This document shows, one piece after another, positions 36,772-45,441 of a stretch of 64,000 bases of DNA. Within the stretch, counting starts at the first letter, position 1; every line of letters starts with the position of its first letter. Source of the DNA: Bacillus sp. FJAT-49736 (lineage in GTDB: Bacteria > Bacillota > Bacilli > Bacillales > Bacillaceae_C); the NCBI RefSeq assembly GCF_018343615.1, contig NZ_JAGYPI010000001.1, positions 1,134,960 to 1,198,959 on the forward strand, given 5' to 3'. The notes beneath the pieces were generated by a model that saw nothing but the letters and a program-made list of their open reading frames with translations, did not search any database and was not told the origin of the DNA. A program made the position numbers and the translations under genes.

Positions 36772-37461
36772 ATGCTGTTTCTTGATCTACTATTAATACT
36801 GTGTATCATATCATTATTTATTATAGTTCCGTTTTTGCGATATCAACAAAATAGTTACCGAAAAGAAACAAATTATTCATTCTTGAAAGTGTATTTAGAT
36901 AAGGGACTATTAGGAGAATATCTTACCTATACGATGCTTCAAAAGCTTCCTGGAGAACATAAGACGATTGTAAATACTTACTTACCAAACAGTAAAGGTG
37001 GAACAACGGAAATCGATCTTGTATTCATCCACGAAACAGGGATTTATGTTATAGAATCGAAGAATTACAGCGGTTGGATATTTGGAAAGGAAAGCGACCG
37101 TAATTGGTGTCAAATGTTGCCGAATCGCCAAAAGAGTTATTTTTATAATCCAGTAAAGCAAAATCAAACCCATATGAATGCTTTAAAAAGAGAATTACCC
37201 ACAATTGCAGAAAAGAATATGTTTTCTCTTATTGTTTTTAGCAATCGCTGTCAATTAAAGAAGATCTCCGTTGATATTGAAAATGTTCGTATAATAAAGC
37301 GGGATCAATTAACTTCATTACTAAAAAAGTTAATAATTAGGTCGCCGAAGATACTTAATCAAGATTCGATTTTCTATATTTATAGCAAACTAAAAGAGTA
37401 TTCAAATGTATCACAAGAAGTAAAAATGAAGCATGTTGATCAGGTTAGGAAATATAAGTAA
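36772..37461 (+). CDS. Membrane-anchored NERD-domain protein
   Basis: 229 residues behind GGGGGGAG. Residues 2-22 form one membrane helix. The NERD (nuclease-related) domain covers about 45-160: G-L-L-G-E-Y-L near 45, T-E-I-D-L-V-F-I near 80 and Y-V-I-E-S-K-N-Y-S-G-W-I-F-G near 92. The Glu, Asp and Glu-x-Lys pattern matches the D-(E/Q)-x-K core of restriction-like nucleases. A short basic tail ends the protein. A terminator separates it from the GTPase, so they have separate transcripts. Nuclease activity is inferred from the family. Confidence 0.87.
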   Translation: MLFLDLLLILCIISLFIIVPFLRYQQNSYRKETNYSFLKVYLDKGLLGEYLTYTMLQKLPGEHKTIVNTYLPNSKGGTTEIDLVFIHETGIYVIESKNYSGWIFGKESDRNWCQMLPNRQKSYFYNPVKQNQTHMNALKRELPTIAEKNMFSLIVFSNRCQLKKISVDIENVRIIKRDQLTSLLKKLIIRSPKILNQDSIFYIYSKLKEYSNVSQEVKMKHVDQVRKYK

Positions 37462-37521
37462 TGAAAGGCTCTGGAATTTATTAATCAAATATTTTAATTA
37501 ATGGATAGATTATTTATATAG

Positions 37522-37566
37522 AACATATTTGCAACTTTGATTGTCTTGATTATGAAAGAAAAGTAA
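37522..37566 (+). pseudogene. Truncated Hol-Tox type I toxin relic
   Basis: Fourteen codons ending F-A-T-L-I-V-L-I-M-K-E-K-stop align with the C-terminus F-A-S-L-I-V-M-M-L-K-E-K of the intact toxin at 56962. An in-frame TAG (37519) and loss of the N-terminal half disable it. The non-coding part downstream (to about 37740) is preserved. Confidence 0.8.
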
Positions 37567-37740
37567 CCCTCCCTGTGTGCTAATAGGCGAAGGGTTACTC
37601 TTTCACTTTTAGCCACTACATTTCTTGCAGAGTAGCTATTGGAACGCTGAGGTTGGAGCACCGACGTTCTTTTTTATTGTATTCGTATAATTATTATAAT
37701 ATACGCATTAGTAAGGATCTTTATATGAAAGGGGAGAATA
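37562..37740. repeat. Second copy of the toxin-locus RNA region
   Basis: From AAGTAACCCTCCCT to the TTATAATATACG motif this stretch parallels 57032-57190. AGTAACCCT (37562-37570) pairs with AGGGTTACT (37591-37599); a second hairpin with AACG and CGTTC arms precedes TTTTTT at about 37670. On the minus strand it would encode a paralogue of the antitoxin RNA. Confidence 0.75.
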
Positions 37741-37789
37741 ATGTCTTCTTCTTTATAAAAAATGACCTTAAAAAGTGATATTTATAAAG

Positions 37790-38185
37790 TCAATTTTCTT
37801 CCATCAATAATTCAACTGCTGGTACATCTGCGGGAGCCCACTTCAAGGAATCTAGATTCTCTCTTTTTAGCCAAAGAAGGGAAGAGTGCTCCTTTGGTGT
37901 TGGAATTCCTTCTACAATACTACATTTAATAGCAATTAAGTGGATGAGAAAGGTATCGTATTCGTGAATGAGTTCATTGTGTATTTCATGCGTTTCAATT
38001 TTACTGTTCAGTTCCTCATCAATTTCTCTAACTAAGGCAGAATATATATCCTCCTCTTTCTCAACCTTTCCACCGGGAAATTCCCACCTATTAGGATTAA
38101 CCATTTTAGGTGAGCGAAGTGCACAAAGAATTTCTTTACTGTCATTTTCTATTATTGCTGCTACCACTTTGATCGTTTTTTTCAT
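37790..38185 (-). CDS. MutT-type Nudix hydrolase
   Basis: 131 residues with a full Nudix box, F-P-G-G-K-V-E-K-E-E followed by R-E-I-D-E-E-L (G-x5-E-x7-R-E-U-x-E-E-L), which binds Mg and cleaves nucleoside diphosphate-X compounds. The opening K-V-V-A-A-I-I and C-A-L-R-S-P and the W-E-F-P-G-G core suggest the 8-oxo-dGTP diphosphatase branch that cleans the nucleotide pool. Single gene with GGAGG just before the start. Confidence 0.9.
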   Translation of the reverse strand: MKKTIKVVAAIIENDSKEILCALRSPKMVNPNRWEFPGGKVEKEEDIYSALVREIDEELNSKIETHEIHNELIHEYDTFLIHLIAIKCSIVEGIPTPKEHSSLLWLKRENLDSLKWAPADVPAVELLMEEN

Positions 38186-38350
38186 ATTTCCTCCAATGTA
38201 CTAGCTTTAATAGACCATGGGATTTTTTTTATTTTTAATTAGAAAAATTTTCTTATGCAATATTATACTTATTTTTGATTTGTAAATACAAAGTCAATGT
38301 TAGTAGCTAGAACAGGCGCCAATTGATGGAAAGATAACTACTATGGTTAA

Positions 38351-38384
38351 AACAAAAAACCTAAGTGATTATTTTCACTTAGGT
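38351..38384 (-). terminator. Rho-independent terminator of the Bcr-type transporter gene
   Basis: On the minus strand ACCTAAGTGA pairs with TCACTTAGGT, followed by TTTTTT. Confidence 0.85.
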
Positions 38385-38441
38385 CGCGATACTACTTTTA
38401 TTCTTAATGATATTTCGACTACAAAAAGTAGTAATCTTAAA

Positions 38442-39677
38442 TTATATCTTAGAAACCTGTTCTGTTGTTTTCGAACCCTGCACTCGTATTGTAGCTTTCC
38501 GAACTAAAACAAAATAAGAAAGGAATGCCAATAAGCTTGAACAGAAGATGGTGATGCCCATCGGAACGCCTGTATACGATCCAGCTATTCCGACAAGCGG
38601 AGCTGATAACGAGCCAAGTACAAATGGCAATAAGCCCAATAATGCAGAGGCACTGCCTGCAATATGTCCTTGTGACTCAATGGCTAATGCAAAGGACGTC
38701 GTCCCAATGATACTGATGGATAAAACGAAAAAGAAAATTGGGATGGCAACGGCGATTAGCGGTGCTTTTAATAGAAGAGCAATGAGTAAGCATATCCCCG
38801 CTAAGTTAGAGATTCCTAAACCGATCTTTAAGAATGTCCGCTCTGAAATAATGTCTGTTAAGCGGCCAACCGATTGACTTCCAATAATTAACGCTAAGCC
38901 ATTCACTCCGAATAAGAGACTGAATTGTTGAGGAGTGACATGGTAAATATTTTGATAGACAAATGGAATACCAGATACATAGGCAAAAATTCCAGCAGTC
39001 GTAAATCCTTGCGTGAATGCGTATCCCATAAATTCTCGATCCTTGAATAGGGAGCCGAAATTGCTTAAGAGTTGAGGCAAATTACTAGGCACTCGTCGTT
39101 CCACTGGCAAAGTTTCTTTGAGCTTCAAGGTAACAGTGAAGATTAATATAGCCCCGATACATGCCAAAACAATAAAAACTCCGTTCCATTTTGTGAATGA
39201 AAGGATGATTCCACCAGCAACCGGTGCAACAATGGGACCGAGGTTACCGACTAATACCATTAATGTAAAGAACTTAGTTAATTCTTTTCCACTAAAAAGG
39301 TCTCGGACAACGGCTCTGGAAACCACAAGTCCACCGGCTGCAGAGAAGCCCTGAATGAAACGTGCTGCAATTAGGAAATAGATATTTGGAGCAAACGAGC
39401 ATGTTAAGGAAGCTAATAAGTATAAGCAAAGGAAAAATATCAAAGGCTTTTTGCGTCCTTTTACATCGCTCAATGGTCCGATAAATAATTGTCCTGCCCC
39501 AAGCCCCAATAAACAAGCGGTTAAGCTGATTTGTACGAGTGAAGCGGTTGTATGAAAATCTTTTACAATAGTAGGGAAGGACGGTAAGTATGTGTCAATT
39601 GTAAAAGGGCCTAAAAGTCCAAGTGATCCTAACAGGATTGCAAGCTGTATTCGTTGTTTTCCACTAGGTGTGTTCAA
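38442..39677 (-). CDS. Bcr/CflA family MFS drug-efflux transporter
   Basis: About 411 residues from the TTG at 39677, correctly spaced from GAAAGGCGAG; a TTG at 39695 lacks a site. Twelve helices are visible, with the drug:H+ antiporter motif P-L-S-D-V-K-G-R-K-K after helix 2 and the Bcr pattern T-I-D-T-Y-L-P-S-F-P in helix 1 and R-F-I-Q-G-F-S-A-A-G-G near helix 4. It should export drugs or small metabolites in exchange for protons. Single gene with its own terminator. Confidence 0.92.
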   Translation of the reverse strand: MNTPSGKQRIQLAILLGSLGLLGPFTIDTYLPSFPTIVKDFHTTASLVQISLTACLLGLGAGQLFIGPLSDVKGRKKPLIFFLCLYLLASLTCSFAPNIYFLIAARFIQGFSAAGGLVVSRAVVRDLFSGKELTKFFTLMVLVGNLGPIVAPVAGGIILSFTKWNGVFIVLACIGAILIFTVTLKLKETLPVERRVPSNLPQLLSNFGSLFKDREFMGYAFTQGFTTAGIFAYVSGIPFVYQNIYHVTPQQFSLLFGVNGLALIIGSQSVGRLTDIISERTFLKIGLGISNLAGICLLIALLLKAPLIAVAIPIFFFVLSISIIGTTSFALAIESQGHIAGSASALLGLLPFVLGSLSAPLVGIAGSYTGVPMGITIFCSSLLAFLSYFVLVRKATIRVQGSKTTEQVSKI

Positions 39678-40031
39678 TATATTCTCGCCTTTCAATTAAA
39701 TTATTATTTTCAATGGTACCGGTCTTGTTTTTACAATAGAAATATTCCTTCAGGCTATCCACAACACCCCCATACGACGTGAAGCAAATTTTGTACTAAC
39801 TAACCGAAATACCATGGACCATTCATTTCGAAATCCGAAATTACGTAATCCCCATTATAACTTGATTTTATTTGCGGGTAAAGATGAAAATGAGCTCAGA
39901 CAGCCTAATTTTGATGTATTCATGAAAATTCTGTAACTTTTTTATTTTAAAATTGGTCGAAATGTATGAACATATTTGAAAATGCAGCATATACTGCCTA
40001 CTGTGAGAATTTTTAAGGGAGAGGTATTGAA

Positions 40032-40169
40032 ATGGAAAACATTCAGTTAAAAACATCTAGAGAAAATGAGTGCAAGGATGGAAGTAACGGATATAAGATT
40101 ATTGAAGTAAATGTTACGGATCCATCAGAAAGCTTATTTTCAGTAGTTACTCCTATCAAAAAGCAATAA
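40032..40169 (+). CDS. Small protein of 45 residues, unknown
   Basis: ATG at 40032 is preceded by AGGGAGAGG at good spacing. The product is hydrophilic (begins M-E-N-I-Q-L-K-T-S-R and ends V-V-T-P-I-K-K-Q) with one Cys and no signal or membrane helix. A 10-bp hairpin (40181-40207) follows 11 bases after the stop. Stand-alone gene between the Bcr-type pump and the LacI regulator. Could be a small regulator or peptide precursor, but no processing gene is near. Confidence 0.6.
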   Translation: MENIQLKTSRENECKDGSNGYKIIEVNVTDPSESLFSVVTPIKKQ

Positions 40170-40180
40170 AAGAAAAACAT

Positions 40181-40207
40181 TATCAGTAAAGCTGTTTTTT
40201 ACTGATA
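40181..40207 (+). terminator. Hairpin after the 45-residue gene, possible terminator
   Basis: TATCAGTAAA pairs with TTTACTGATA. The T-run falls in the loop side rather than after the stem, so termination is uncertain. Confidence 0.4.
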
Positions 40208-40213
40208 CATAGA

Positions 40214-40252
40214 AAGATGGTTTTAGAGGTGCCAGGCACCATGCTTCTGCAT
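40214..40252. repeat. GGTGCCAGGCACC palindrome overlapping a GCACCATGC hairpin
   Basis: GGTGCC-A-GGCACC is a perfect palindrome, and its right half GCACCATGC pairs with GCATGGTGC around TTCT. The two folds exclude each other. Similar GTGCC/GGCAC palindromes are common between genes of bacilli; a diverged cousin (GGTGCCCAGCACGG) lies at about 58259. No gene in 40253-40472. Confidence 0.6.
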
Positions 40253-40445
40253 GGTGCTTCATTATTTCATCTGCTGGTATTCCTTATATTTCAATAGGTG
40301 TAAAAAGGGGACAAGCATTTGCAGCTGATATTTTAATCTATCAAAAATGTTATAAATAAAAAATTAATTTTAGAAAATAAAAAAAATTAAAACAAAACTA
40401 TTTACAGATTGAAATTTTTGATAAATAATATAGTCAAACGTCTAA

Positions 40446-40461
40446 CGTAACCGCTTTCGAA
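40446..40461. promoter_or_regulatory. LacI-type operator before the regulator gene
   Basis: CGTAACCGCTTTCGAA shares ACCGCTTTCGAA with the operator at 41617 and adjoins the ribosome site of the regulator gene, so autorepression is likely. Confidence 0.65.
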
Positions 40462-40472
40462 GGAGCTGAACA

Positions 40473-41498
40473 ATGCTTACAATCTACGATATTGCAAAAA
40501 AAGCAGGTGTCTCTGCAGCAACCGTTTCTAAAGTACTCAATGGAAGGTCGGATGTTGGCAAAAATACCATCGAAACCGTGAAACGAATTATCGAGGAGTC
40601 TGGCTACCAGCCGAATTCCATCGCGCGCGGATTAGCAACAAAGAAATCCAATACGGTTGGTGTGTTTTTTCAGGACCATTTAAATACAGGGTTTCGTCAT
40701 CATTTTTTGCAGGATATTCTGGCAAGCTTTAAGGATGTGATTGGGGAGAGTGGCTACGATCTTATTTTTTTCGCAAATAATCATCCGAACAATCATGCTG
40801 AAACATTCGAAGCACGGGCAAAAAATCGAAATGTAGATGGTTTGTTCTTGCTTGGTGTACCTCGAACAGACCCTAATCTGATGGGAATTGTCCAAAGTGG
40901 TATACCTTGTATGTCCATTGATTTGGATTTAATTGGTCCAAAGGCCAATTATCTTTGTTCTGATAACCTCGGTGGCGCCATGATGGCCATTGATCATTTA
41001 GTGGAAATGGGGCATACAAAAATTGCTTTTATTTCCGATGTTTTTGTCACGAAACCTGGTTCTGATCGCTTAATTGGCTTCAAAAAAGCAATGGAAAAGC
41101 ATCAGCTGCCTATATTAACCAAATGGATCTTGCCAGGAGATTTCTCTGAGAACGGCGGCTACCTTTCTGTAAAAGAGCTGCTGGAAAGCGATTCTTTGCC
41201 TACGGCTATTTTTTGTGCAGGCGATATGATGGCAATAGGGGCTATGAAGGCTATGGAAGAAAAAGGGCTGGAGGTAGGGAAGGATATTTCCCTGATAGGC
41301 TTTGATGATATAACTCTTTTAAAATATGTAACTCCAAAGCTAACAACCATAAGGCAAAAGAAAGAAGTAATGGGCCAATTGGCAGCCAAAGAATTACTGA
41401 AGCTAATGAATGATACTAATTATTCTGCTAGCCCCTTCACGATCGAAACGGAATTAGTGATCCGGGATACGGTTGCGAAATTGCCGGTTTACAAATAG
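40473..41498 (+). CDS. LacI family transcriptional regulator
   Basis: 341 residues. The N-terminal helix-turn-helix and hinge are standard: T-I-Y-D-I-A-K-K-A-G-V-S-A-A-T-V-S-K-V-L-N-G near residue 3, and I-A-R-G-L-A-T near 51. The rest is a periplasmic-binding-protein-like sugar sensor (D-G-L-F-L-L-G-V, S-I-D-L-D, D-N-L-G-G-A). It lies directly before the beta-glucoside import cluster and shares an operator sequence with it, so it should repress the cluster until the sugar binds. Confidence 0.93.
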   Translation: MLTIYDIAKKAGVSAATVSKVLNGRSDVGKNTIETVKRIIEESGYQPNSIARGLATKKSNTVGVFFQDHLNTGFRHHFLQDILASFKDVIGESGYDLIFFANNHPNNHAETFEARAKNRNVDGLFLLGVPRTDPNLMGIVQSGIPCMSIDLDLIGPKANYLCSDNLGGAMMAIDHLVEMGHTKIAFISDVFVTKPGSDRLIGFKKAMEKHQLPILTKWILPGDFSENGGYLSVKELLESDSLPTAIFCAGDMMAIGAMKAMEEKGLEVGKDISLIGFDDITLLKYVTPKLTTIRQKKEVMGQLAAKELLKLMNDTNYSASPFTIETELVIRDTVAKLPVYK

Positions 41499-41572
41499 AT
41501 ATGCATCTTTTCGTTAGTAGAAGATTTTAAGGAGGTGGTGTGTTGGCTAAGGCTAAGCTTTAGTCAGGAGAA

Positions 41573-41586
41573 ATGTAAACGCTTTA
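41573..41586. promoter_or_regulatory. cre/LacI-type site upstream of the beta-glucoside operon
   Basis: TGTAAACGCTTTAA matches the cre pattern except at its last position. It lies 44 bases before the operator at 41617. Confidence 0.55.
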
Positions 41587-41616
41587 ATTCCTGTCACATT
41601 GAAAATTTTTTATTTA

Positions 41617-41638
41617 TTTTCGAAACCGCTTTCGAAAA
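41617..41638. promoter_or_regulatory. LacI operator of the beta-glucoside operon
   Basis: Perfect 9-bp arms TTTTCGAAA and TTTCGAAAA flank CCGC, 17 bases before the binding-protein start. It shares ACCGCTTTCGAA with the site at 40450. Confidence 0.78.
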
Positions 41639-41654
41639 ATTAGGGGGTATGTAA

Positions 41655-43322
41655 ATGAAGATTAAAAAACTAGCAGCACCAATTCTGATGATCTTTATGG
41701 CTCTCACCTTAGTCCTGGCAGGATGTACCGATAAAACTACTACAAATTCAGGAAATAACAATAGTAAAGGTGGGAAGGCAGGAAAACCATTAGTGATTGG
41801 CTTGTCACCTGCAGGTCAATGGCAAGAGAACTTCAATCCATTCTCAAACACCGCAATGGGTGGAACAAACGGCTTAATTTTTCAGCCTCTTTATTATTTT
41901 GACCCTGTCAGCGGAAAGGAAAATCCAATGTTGGCAACGAAATATGAATGGACAGACGGCAATAAGACACTCGTTGCGACCTTGCGTGACAATGTAAAGT
42001 GGTCAGATGGGCAAGCATTTTCTGCAGATGATGTTATTTTTACATTTGATTTATTGAAAAAGGATCCAGCAGCAGATACTTCTGGTATTTGGAAGGAAGT
42101 CACTTCCGTGGAGAAGCAAGGGGATAATCAGGTTGCCTTTCATTTTGATCAGCCAAACGTTCCTTTTCAATCGTATGTTCTAGGGGTGGATATCGTACCT
42201 CAGCATATTTGGAAAGACCTTGGGGAGGCTTCCAAAGCAAAAATTACGAAACAGTATGCAATTGGAACCGGCCCGTATTTGCTAGATTCCTTTTCTCCTC
42301 AGCTATATAAAATGAAGGTGAATCCAACCTTCTATGGCGGCGAATATGATGTGAAAGAGTTGCAATTCCCAGTATATGCAAGTAATGACAGTGAGCAATT
42401 AGCCTTGACGAAAGGCGAGCTTGATTGGACAGGTATTTTTATTCCTGATGCAGATAAAGTGTATGTATCTGTAGATAAGGAACATAACAAATACTGGTTC
42501 CCGCCAAGCAACAACGTGACACTTTACCCTAATTTAACGAACCCTCTTTTGAAAGATGTCAACGTACGTAAAGCAATTAGTTTAGCGATTGATCGCAAAA
42601 AGCTTTCCGAGCAAGCAGCATCTGGATATGATCCCTTATCAAGCACAACCGCACTAATTCTCCCAAGAGACCAAGAATGGGTCGATCCAAGTATTCCACA
42701 AGAAAAATTAGAATTTGTTTTTAATAAAGACGAAGCCGTGAAAACATTGCAGGACGCAGGCTATAAAAAAGGCAAGGACGGCATATTTGTTTCTCCAGAC
42801 GGTAAGAAATTGTCCTTTACTTTACAAACTGTTTCCGGCTGGACCGATTGGACTACCATGGCACAGCTGATTTCTCAAGGATTAAAGGAAATTGGTATAG
42901 ATGTGAAAGTCCAACAGCCTGATTATGCTGCCTATGCAACAAATGTAACTGGTGGCAAATATGACTTGGCTATTTCTTGGACCAACTCCGGACCAGATCC
43001 ATACAAACAATACCAAGATATGTTGAACAGCCATGGTAATTGGAACTTAGAAAAATGGAATGATCCAGAAACGGACGCTGCCTTGAAGAAATTCCAGGGC
43101 ACTACCGACAAAGCGGTACAAAAAGAAGCCATTAATTATCTGCAAAATGTCATGGTTGATAAAATGCCAACGATACCGCTTGTGAATGGACCTGTTTGGT
43201 ATGAATATAGGACGGAAAACTATACTGGATGGCCAACGGAGGATGATCCATATGCGAACCCAGCTCCATTTAACTGGCCAGCGCCATCCATTGTCTTATC
43301 GAAGTTAAAGCCTAACAAATAA
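41655..43322 (+). CDS. ABC transporter substrate-binding lipoprotein, family 5 (oligosaccharide/peptide)
   Basis: 555 residues. A lipoprotein signal ends in L-A-G-C, then a Ser/Asn/Gly linker and a three-domain family-5 fold (L-R-D-N-V-K-W-S-D-G, F-T-F-D-L, V-R-K-A-I-S-L-A-I-D-R). Although family 5 is best known for peptides, cellobiose and other beta-glucan oligomers are also taken up by this type. The two beta-glucosidase genes downstream make a beta-glucoside ligand likely. Many Trp/Tyr residues suit sugar stacking. Confidence 0.9.
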   Translation: MKIKKLAAPILMIFMALTLVLAGCTDKTTTNSGNNNSKGGKAGKPLVIGLSPAGQWQENFNPFSNTAMGGTNGLIFQPLYYFDPVSGKENPMLATKYEWTDGNKTLVATLRDNVKWSDGQAFSADDVIFTFDLLKKDPAADTSGIWKEVTSVEKQGDNQVAFHFDQPNVPFQSYVLGVDIVPQHIWKDLGEASKAKITKQYAIGTGPYLLDSFSPQLYKMKVNPTFYGGEYDVKELQFPVYASNDSEQLALTKGELDWTGIFIPDADKVYVSVDKEHNKYWFPPSNNVTLYPNLTNPLLKDVNVRKAISLAIDRKKLSEQAASGYDPLSSTTALILPRDQEWVDPSIPQEKLEFVFNKDEAVKTLQDAGYKKGKDGIFVSPDGKKLSFTLQTVSGWTDWTTMAQLISQGLKEIGIDVKVQQPDYAAYATNVTGGKYDLAISWTNSGPDPYKQYQDMLNSHGNWNLEKWNDPETDAALKKFQGTTDKAVQKEAINYLQNVMVDKMPTIPLVNGPVWYEYRTENYTGWPTEDDPYANPAPFNWPAPSIVLSKLKPNK

Positions 43323-43348
43323 TATTTGATTGATAAAATTGCAATACA

Positions 43349-43379
43349 AAAGGAAAAGGGTACTTACCCTTTTCCCTTA
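43349..43379. other. Hairpin between binding-protein and permease genes
   Basis: GGAAAAGGGTA (43352-43362) pairs with TACCCTTTTCC (43365-43375) around a two-base gap. It would trim read-through, or protect the upstream mRNA, so that the binding protein is made in excess. Confidence 0.75.
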
Positions 43380-43525
43380 AACTTAGTGTGTTTTCGTATA
43401 GCTGGTTATTTATCTTAGACTTCGCTCGGGACATCTTTTCTTTGAACGTTACTCATTCTTCAGATTTTGTCTGTAAAGCAATAAGGTTTAAGAAAAGGGC
43501 CTTTCCTAATAACAGGGGGGAAAAT

Positions 43526-44518
43526 ATGCGCTACGTACTCAATCGCCTTGGTTTTTTTGTCTTATCCTTATGGGCAGCCATTACGATTAATTTTATTCTT
43601 CCACGGATGATGCCGGGCAGTCCTGCTGATGCTATGTTTGCCAAATTCCAGGGAAGGCTGACACCGGAAGCATTAGATGCAATGAAGAAAGCCTATGGGG
43701 TGGGGCAATCTACTTTATGGCAGCAATATATTGATTATCTCCACGGTTTATTTACCTTTAATTGGGGCTTGTCCTTCATGCAATATCCAACACCCGTGAA
43801 GGATATGATTCAAGGAAGTATTCCTTGGACCATTGGTTTAGTCGGTATTTCGACGGTGCTTTCTGTTTTTATTGGAACGACATTAGGGATTTATATTTCT
43901 TGGAAAAGAAAAGGATTTTTAGATAATACCTTACCGATCGTTTCTATGATATTTCAAGCAATGCCTTATTTTTGGGTAGCACTTCTATTTGTTTTTATTT
44001 TTGGTTTTAAGCTCAACTTGTTTCCGATGGCACATGGTTATGACCCGTCCTTGACTCCTGGATTTAATGGGACCTTTCTAACCAGTATTTTTAATCATGC
44101 TTTCTTACCTGGGCTTACCTTATTACTCGGAAGCTTGAGTGGTTGGATTGTGGGGATGCGGAACAATATGATGTATACCCTTGGGGAGGATTATGTCACT
44201 TTTGCCGAAGCAAAGGGAGTAAGCACCTCGCGCCTTATGTTTTCCTATGCAGCAAGGAACGCTATTTTACCGCAGTTAACAAGCTTTGCCATCGCTATTG
44301 GCAATGTTGTTAGTGGATCTATTTTAACGGAACAAGTGTTTTCCTATCCGGGAATCGGGAACCAGCTGACCTCTGCTGTGCAATCACAGGATTTCCCAAT
44401 GATTCAAGCATCGTTTCTTTTAATTGCTGTGACTGTATTAGTGGCGAACTTAATTGTTGATTTATTGTACAGTCGGTTGGATCCGCGGATTCGGACTGGG
44501 AGGGGATTAGAAGGATGA
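43526..44518 (+). CDS. ABC transporter permease (DppB/OppB type)
   Basis: 330 residues from the ATG at 43526, preceded by AGGGGGGA; an ATG 138 bases upstream has no site. Typical start M-R-Y-V-L-N-R-L-G-F-F and I-N-F-I-L-P-R-M-M-P-G-S-P, six helices, and the cytoplasmic loop Y-V-T-F-A-E-A-K-G-V-S. First membrane subunit of the importer; its stop overlaps the next gene by four bases (ATGA), so the two are translationally coupled. Confidence 0.93.
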   Translation: MRYVLNRLGFFVLSLWAAITINFILPRMMPGSPADAMFAKFQGRLTPEALDAMKKAYGVGQSTLWQQYIDYLHGLFTFNWGLSFMQYPTPVKDMIQGSIPWTIGLVGISTVLSVFIGTTLGIYISWKRKGFLDNTLPIVSMIFQAMPYFWVALLFVFIFGFKLNLFPMAHGYDPSLTPGFNGTFLTSIFNHAFLPGLTLLLGSLSGWIVGMRNNMMYTLGEDYVTFAEAKGVSTSRLMFSYAARNAILPQLTSFAIAIGNVVSGSILTEQVFSYPGIGNQLTSAVQSQDFPMIQASFLLIAVTVLVANLIVDLLYSRLDPRIRTGRGLEG

Positions 44519-45441
44519 ATACTGAAATTACTCCATCTTCGCAAATAAATAGGAAGACACCCTACCAATTTCTTCATTTATTCAAGCCATTAAAGCTATT
44601 TTTCAGTAATGGAAAATCAGCGACCGGTTTTATTATCTTTTTACTATTTTTAGTGGTTGCTATTTTTGCTCCGGTGATTGCACCTTATTCACCGACTGCA
44701 GCTATTTATGATCCTAATTTATCGCCGACTGCGGAGCACTGGTTTGGAACGACCAACACGGGCCAAGATCTTTTTTCCCAATTTATTTATAGTGCAAGAA
44801 CGACGATGATTGTCGGTTTTGGGGCTGGAATTCTTTCCACCTTTATCGGATTGATCTTTGGTGTGATAGCCGGCTATCGGGGAGGATTAATCGATTCCAT
44901 TCTTTCTTTTATCATGAATATCTTCTTAGTTATGCCAGGCCTTGCATTGCTTATCGTAATAGGAGCGTATCTAAAGTCTTCCACTCCTTTTGTGAATGGT
45001 TTAATTATTGCATTAACCGGCTGGGCATGGGGTGCACGCGTATTTCGCTCGCAAACGATGACATTGGCAAATAGAGATTTCATTTCTGCGGCCAAAATGT
45101 CCGGGAAATCTCCGCTAAGAATTATGGTAACGGAAATCTGTCCGAATATGATGTCCATTATCGCCGGGAACATTATGTTTGCGACATTAGGTGCGATACT
45201 TGCGGAAGCTGGCTTAGCCTATTTAGGATTTGAAGACATTAATTCAACGAGCTGGGGGACTATGCTATATTGGGCAAGCTCTAATGCCGCATTATTAAGA
45301 GGTGCATGGTGGTGGTTTGTACCGCCTGGGCTTGGTATTGCATTAGTGGGACTCAGTCTTGTATTGATGAACTTTGCCATCGATCAAATTACCAATCCTC
45401 GTTTGAAGGTTCAAAAAAGGAGGAAGAATCGTGGAAGATAA
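44515..45441 (+). CDS. ABC transporter permease (DppC/OppC type)
   Basis: 308 residues with six helices and the family patterns H-W-F-G-T-T-N-T-G-Q-D-L-F-S and D-F-I-S-A-A-K-M-S-G-K-S. Second membrane subunit. It overlaps both neighbours (ATGA before, 11 bases after), showing one tightly coupled operon. Confidence 0.93.
   Translation: MNTEITPSSQINRKTPYQFLHLFKPLKLFFSNGKSATGFIIFLLFLVVAIFAPVIAPYSPTAAIYDPNLSPTAEHWFGTTNTGQDLFSQFIYSARTTMIVGFGAGILSTFIGLIFGVIAGYRGGLIDSILSFIMNIFLVMPGLALLIVIGAYLKSSTPFVNGLIIALTGWAWGARVFRSQTMTLANRDFISAAKMSGKSPLRIMVTEICPNMMSIIAGNIMFATLGAILAEAGLAYLGFEDINSTSWGTMLYWASSNAALLRGAWWWFVPPGLGIALVGLSLVLMNFAIDQITNPRLKVQKRRKNRGR

Noticed and set aside
39868-40056. 62-codon minus-strand frame opposite the 45-residue gene
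   Set aside because: No ribosome site and typical chance composition; the plus-strand small gene with a good site is the better reading.
41542-41562. Six-codon frame behind AAGGAGGTGG before the beta-glucoside operon
   Set aside because: The ribosome site is strong, but there is no attenuator-like hairpin with T-run after it, so I do not call a leader peptide. Worth noting only as an isolated strong site.
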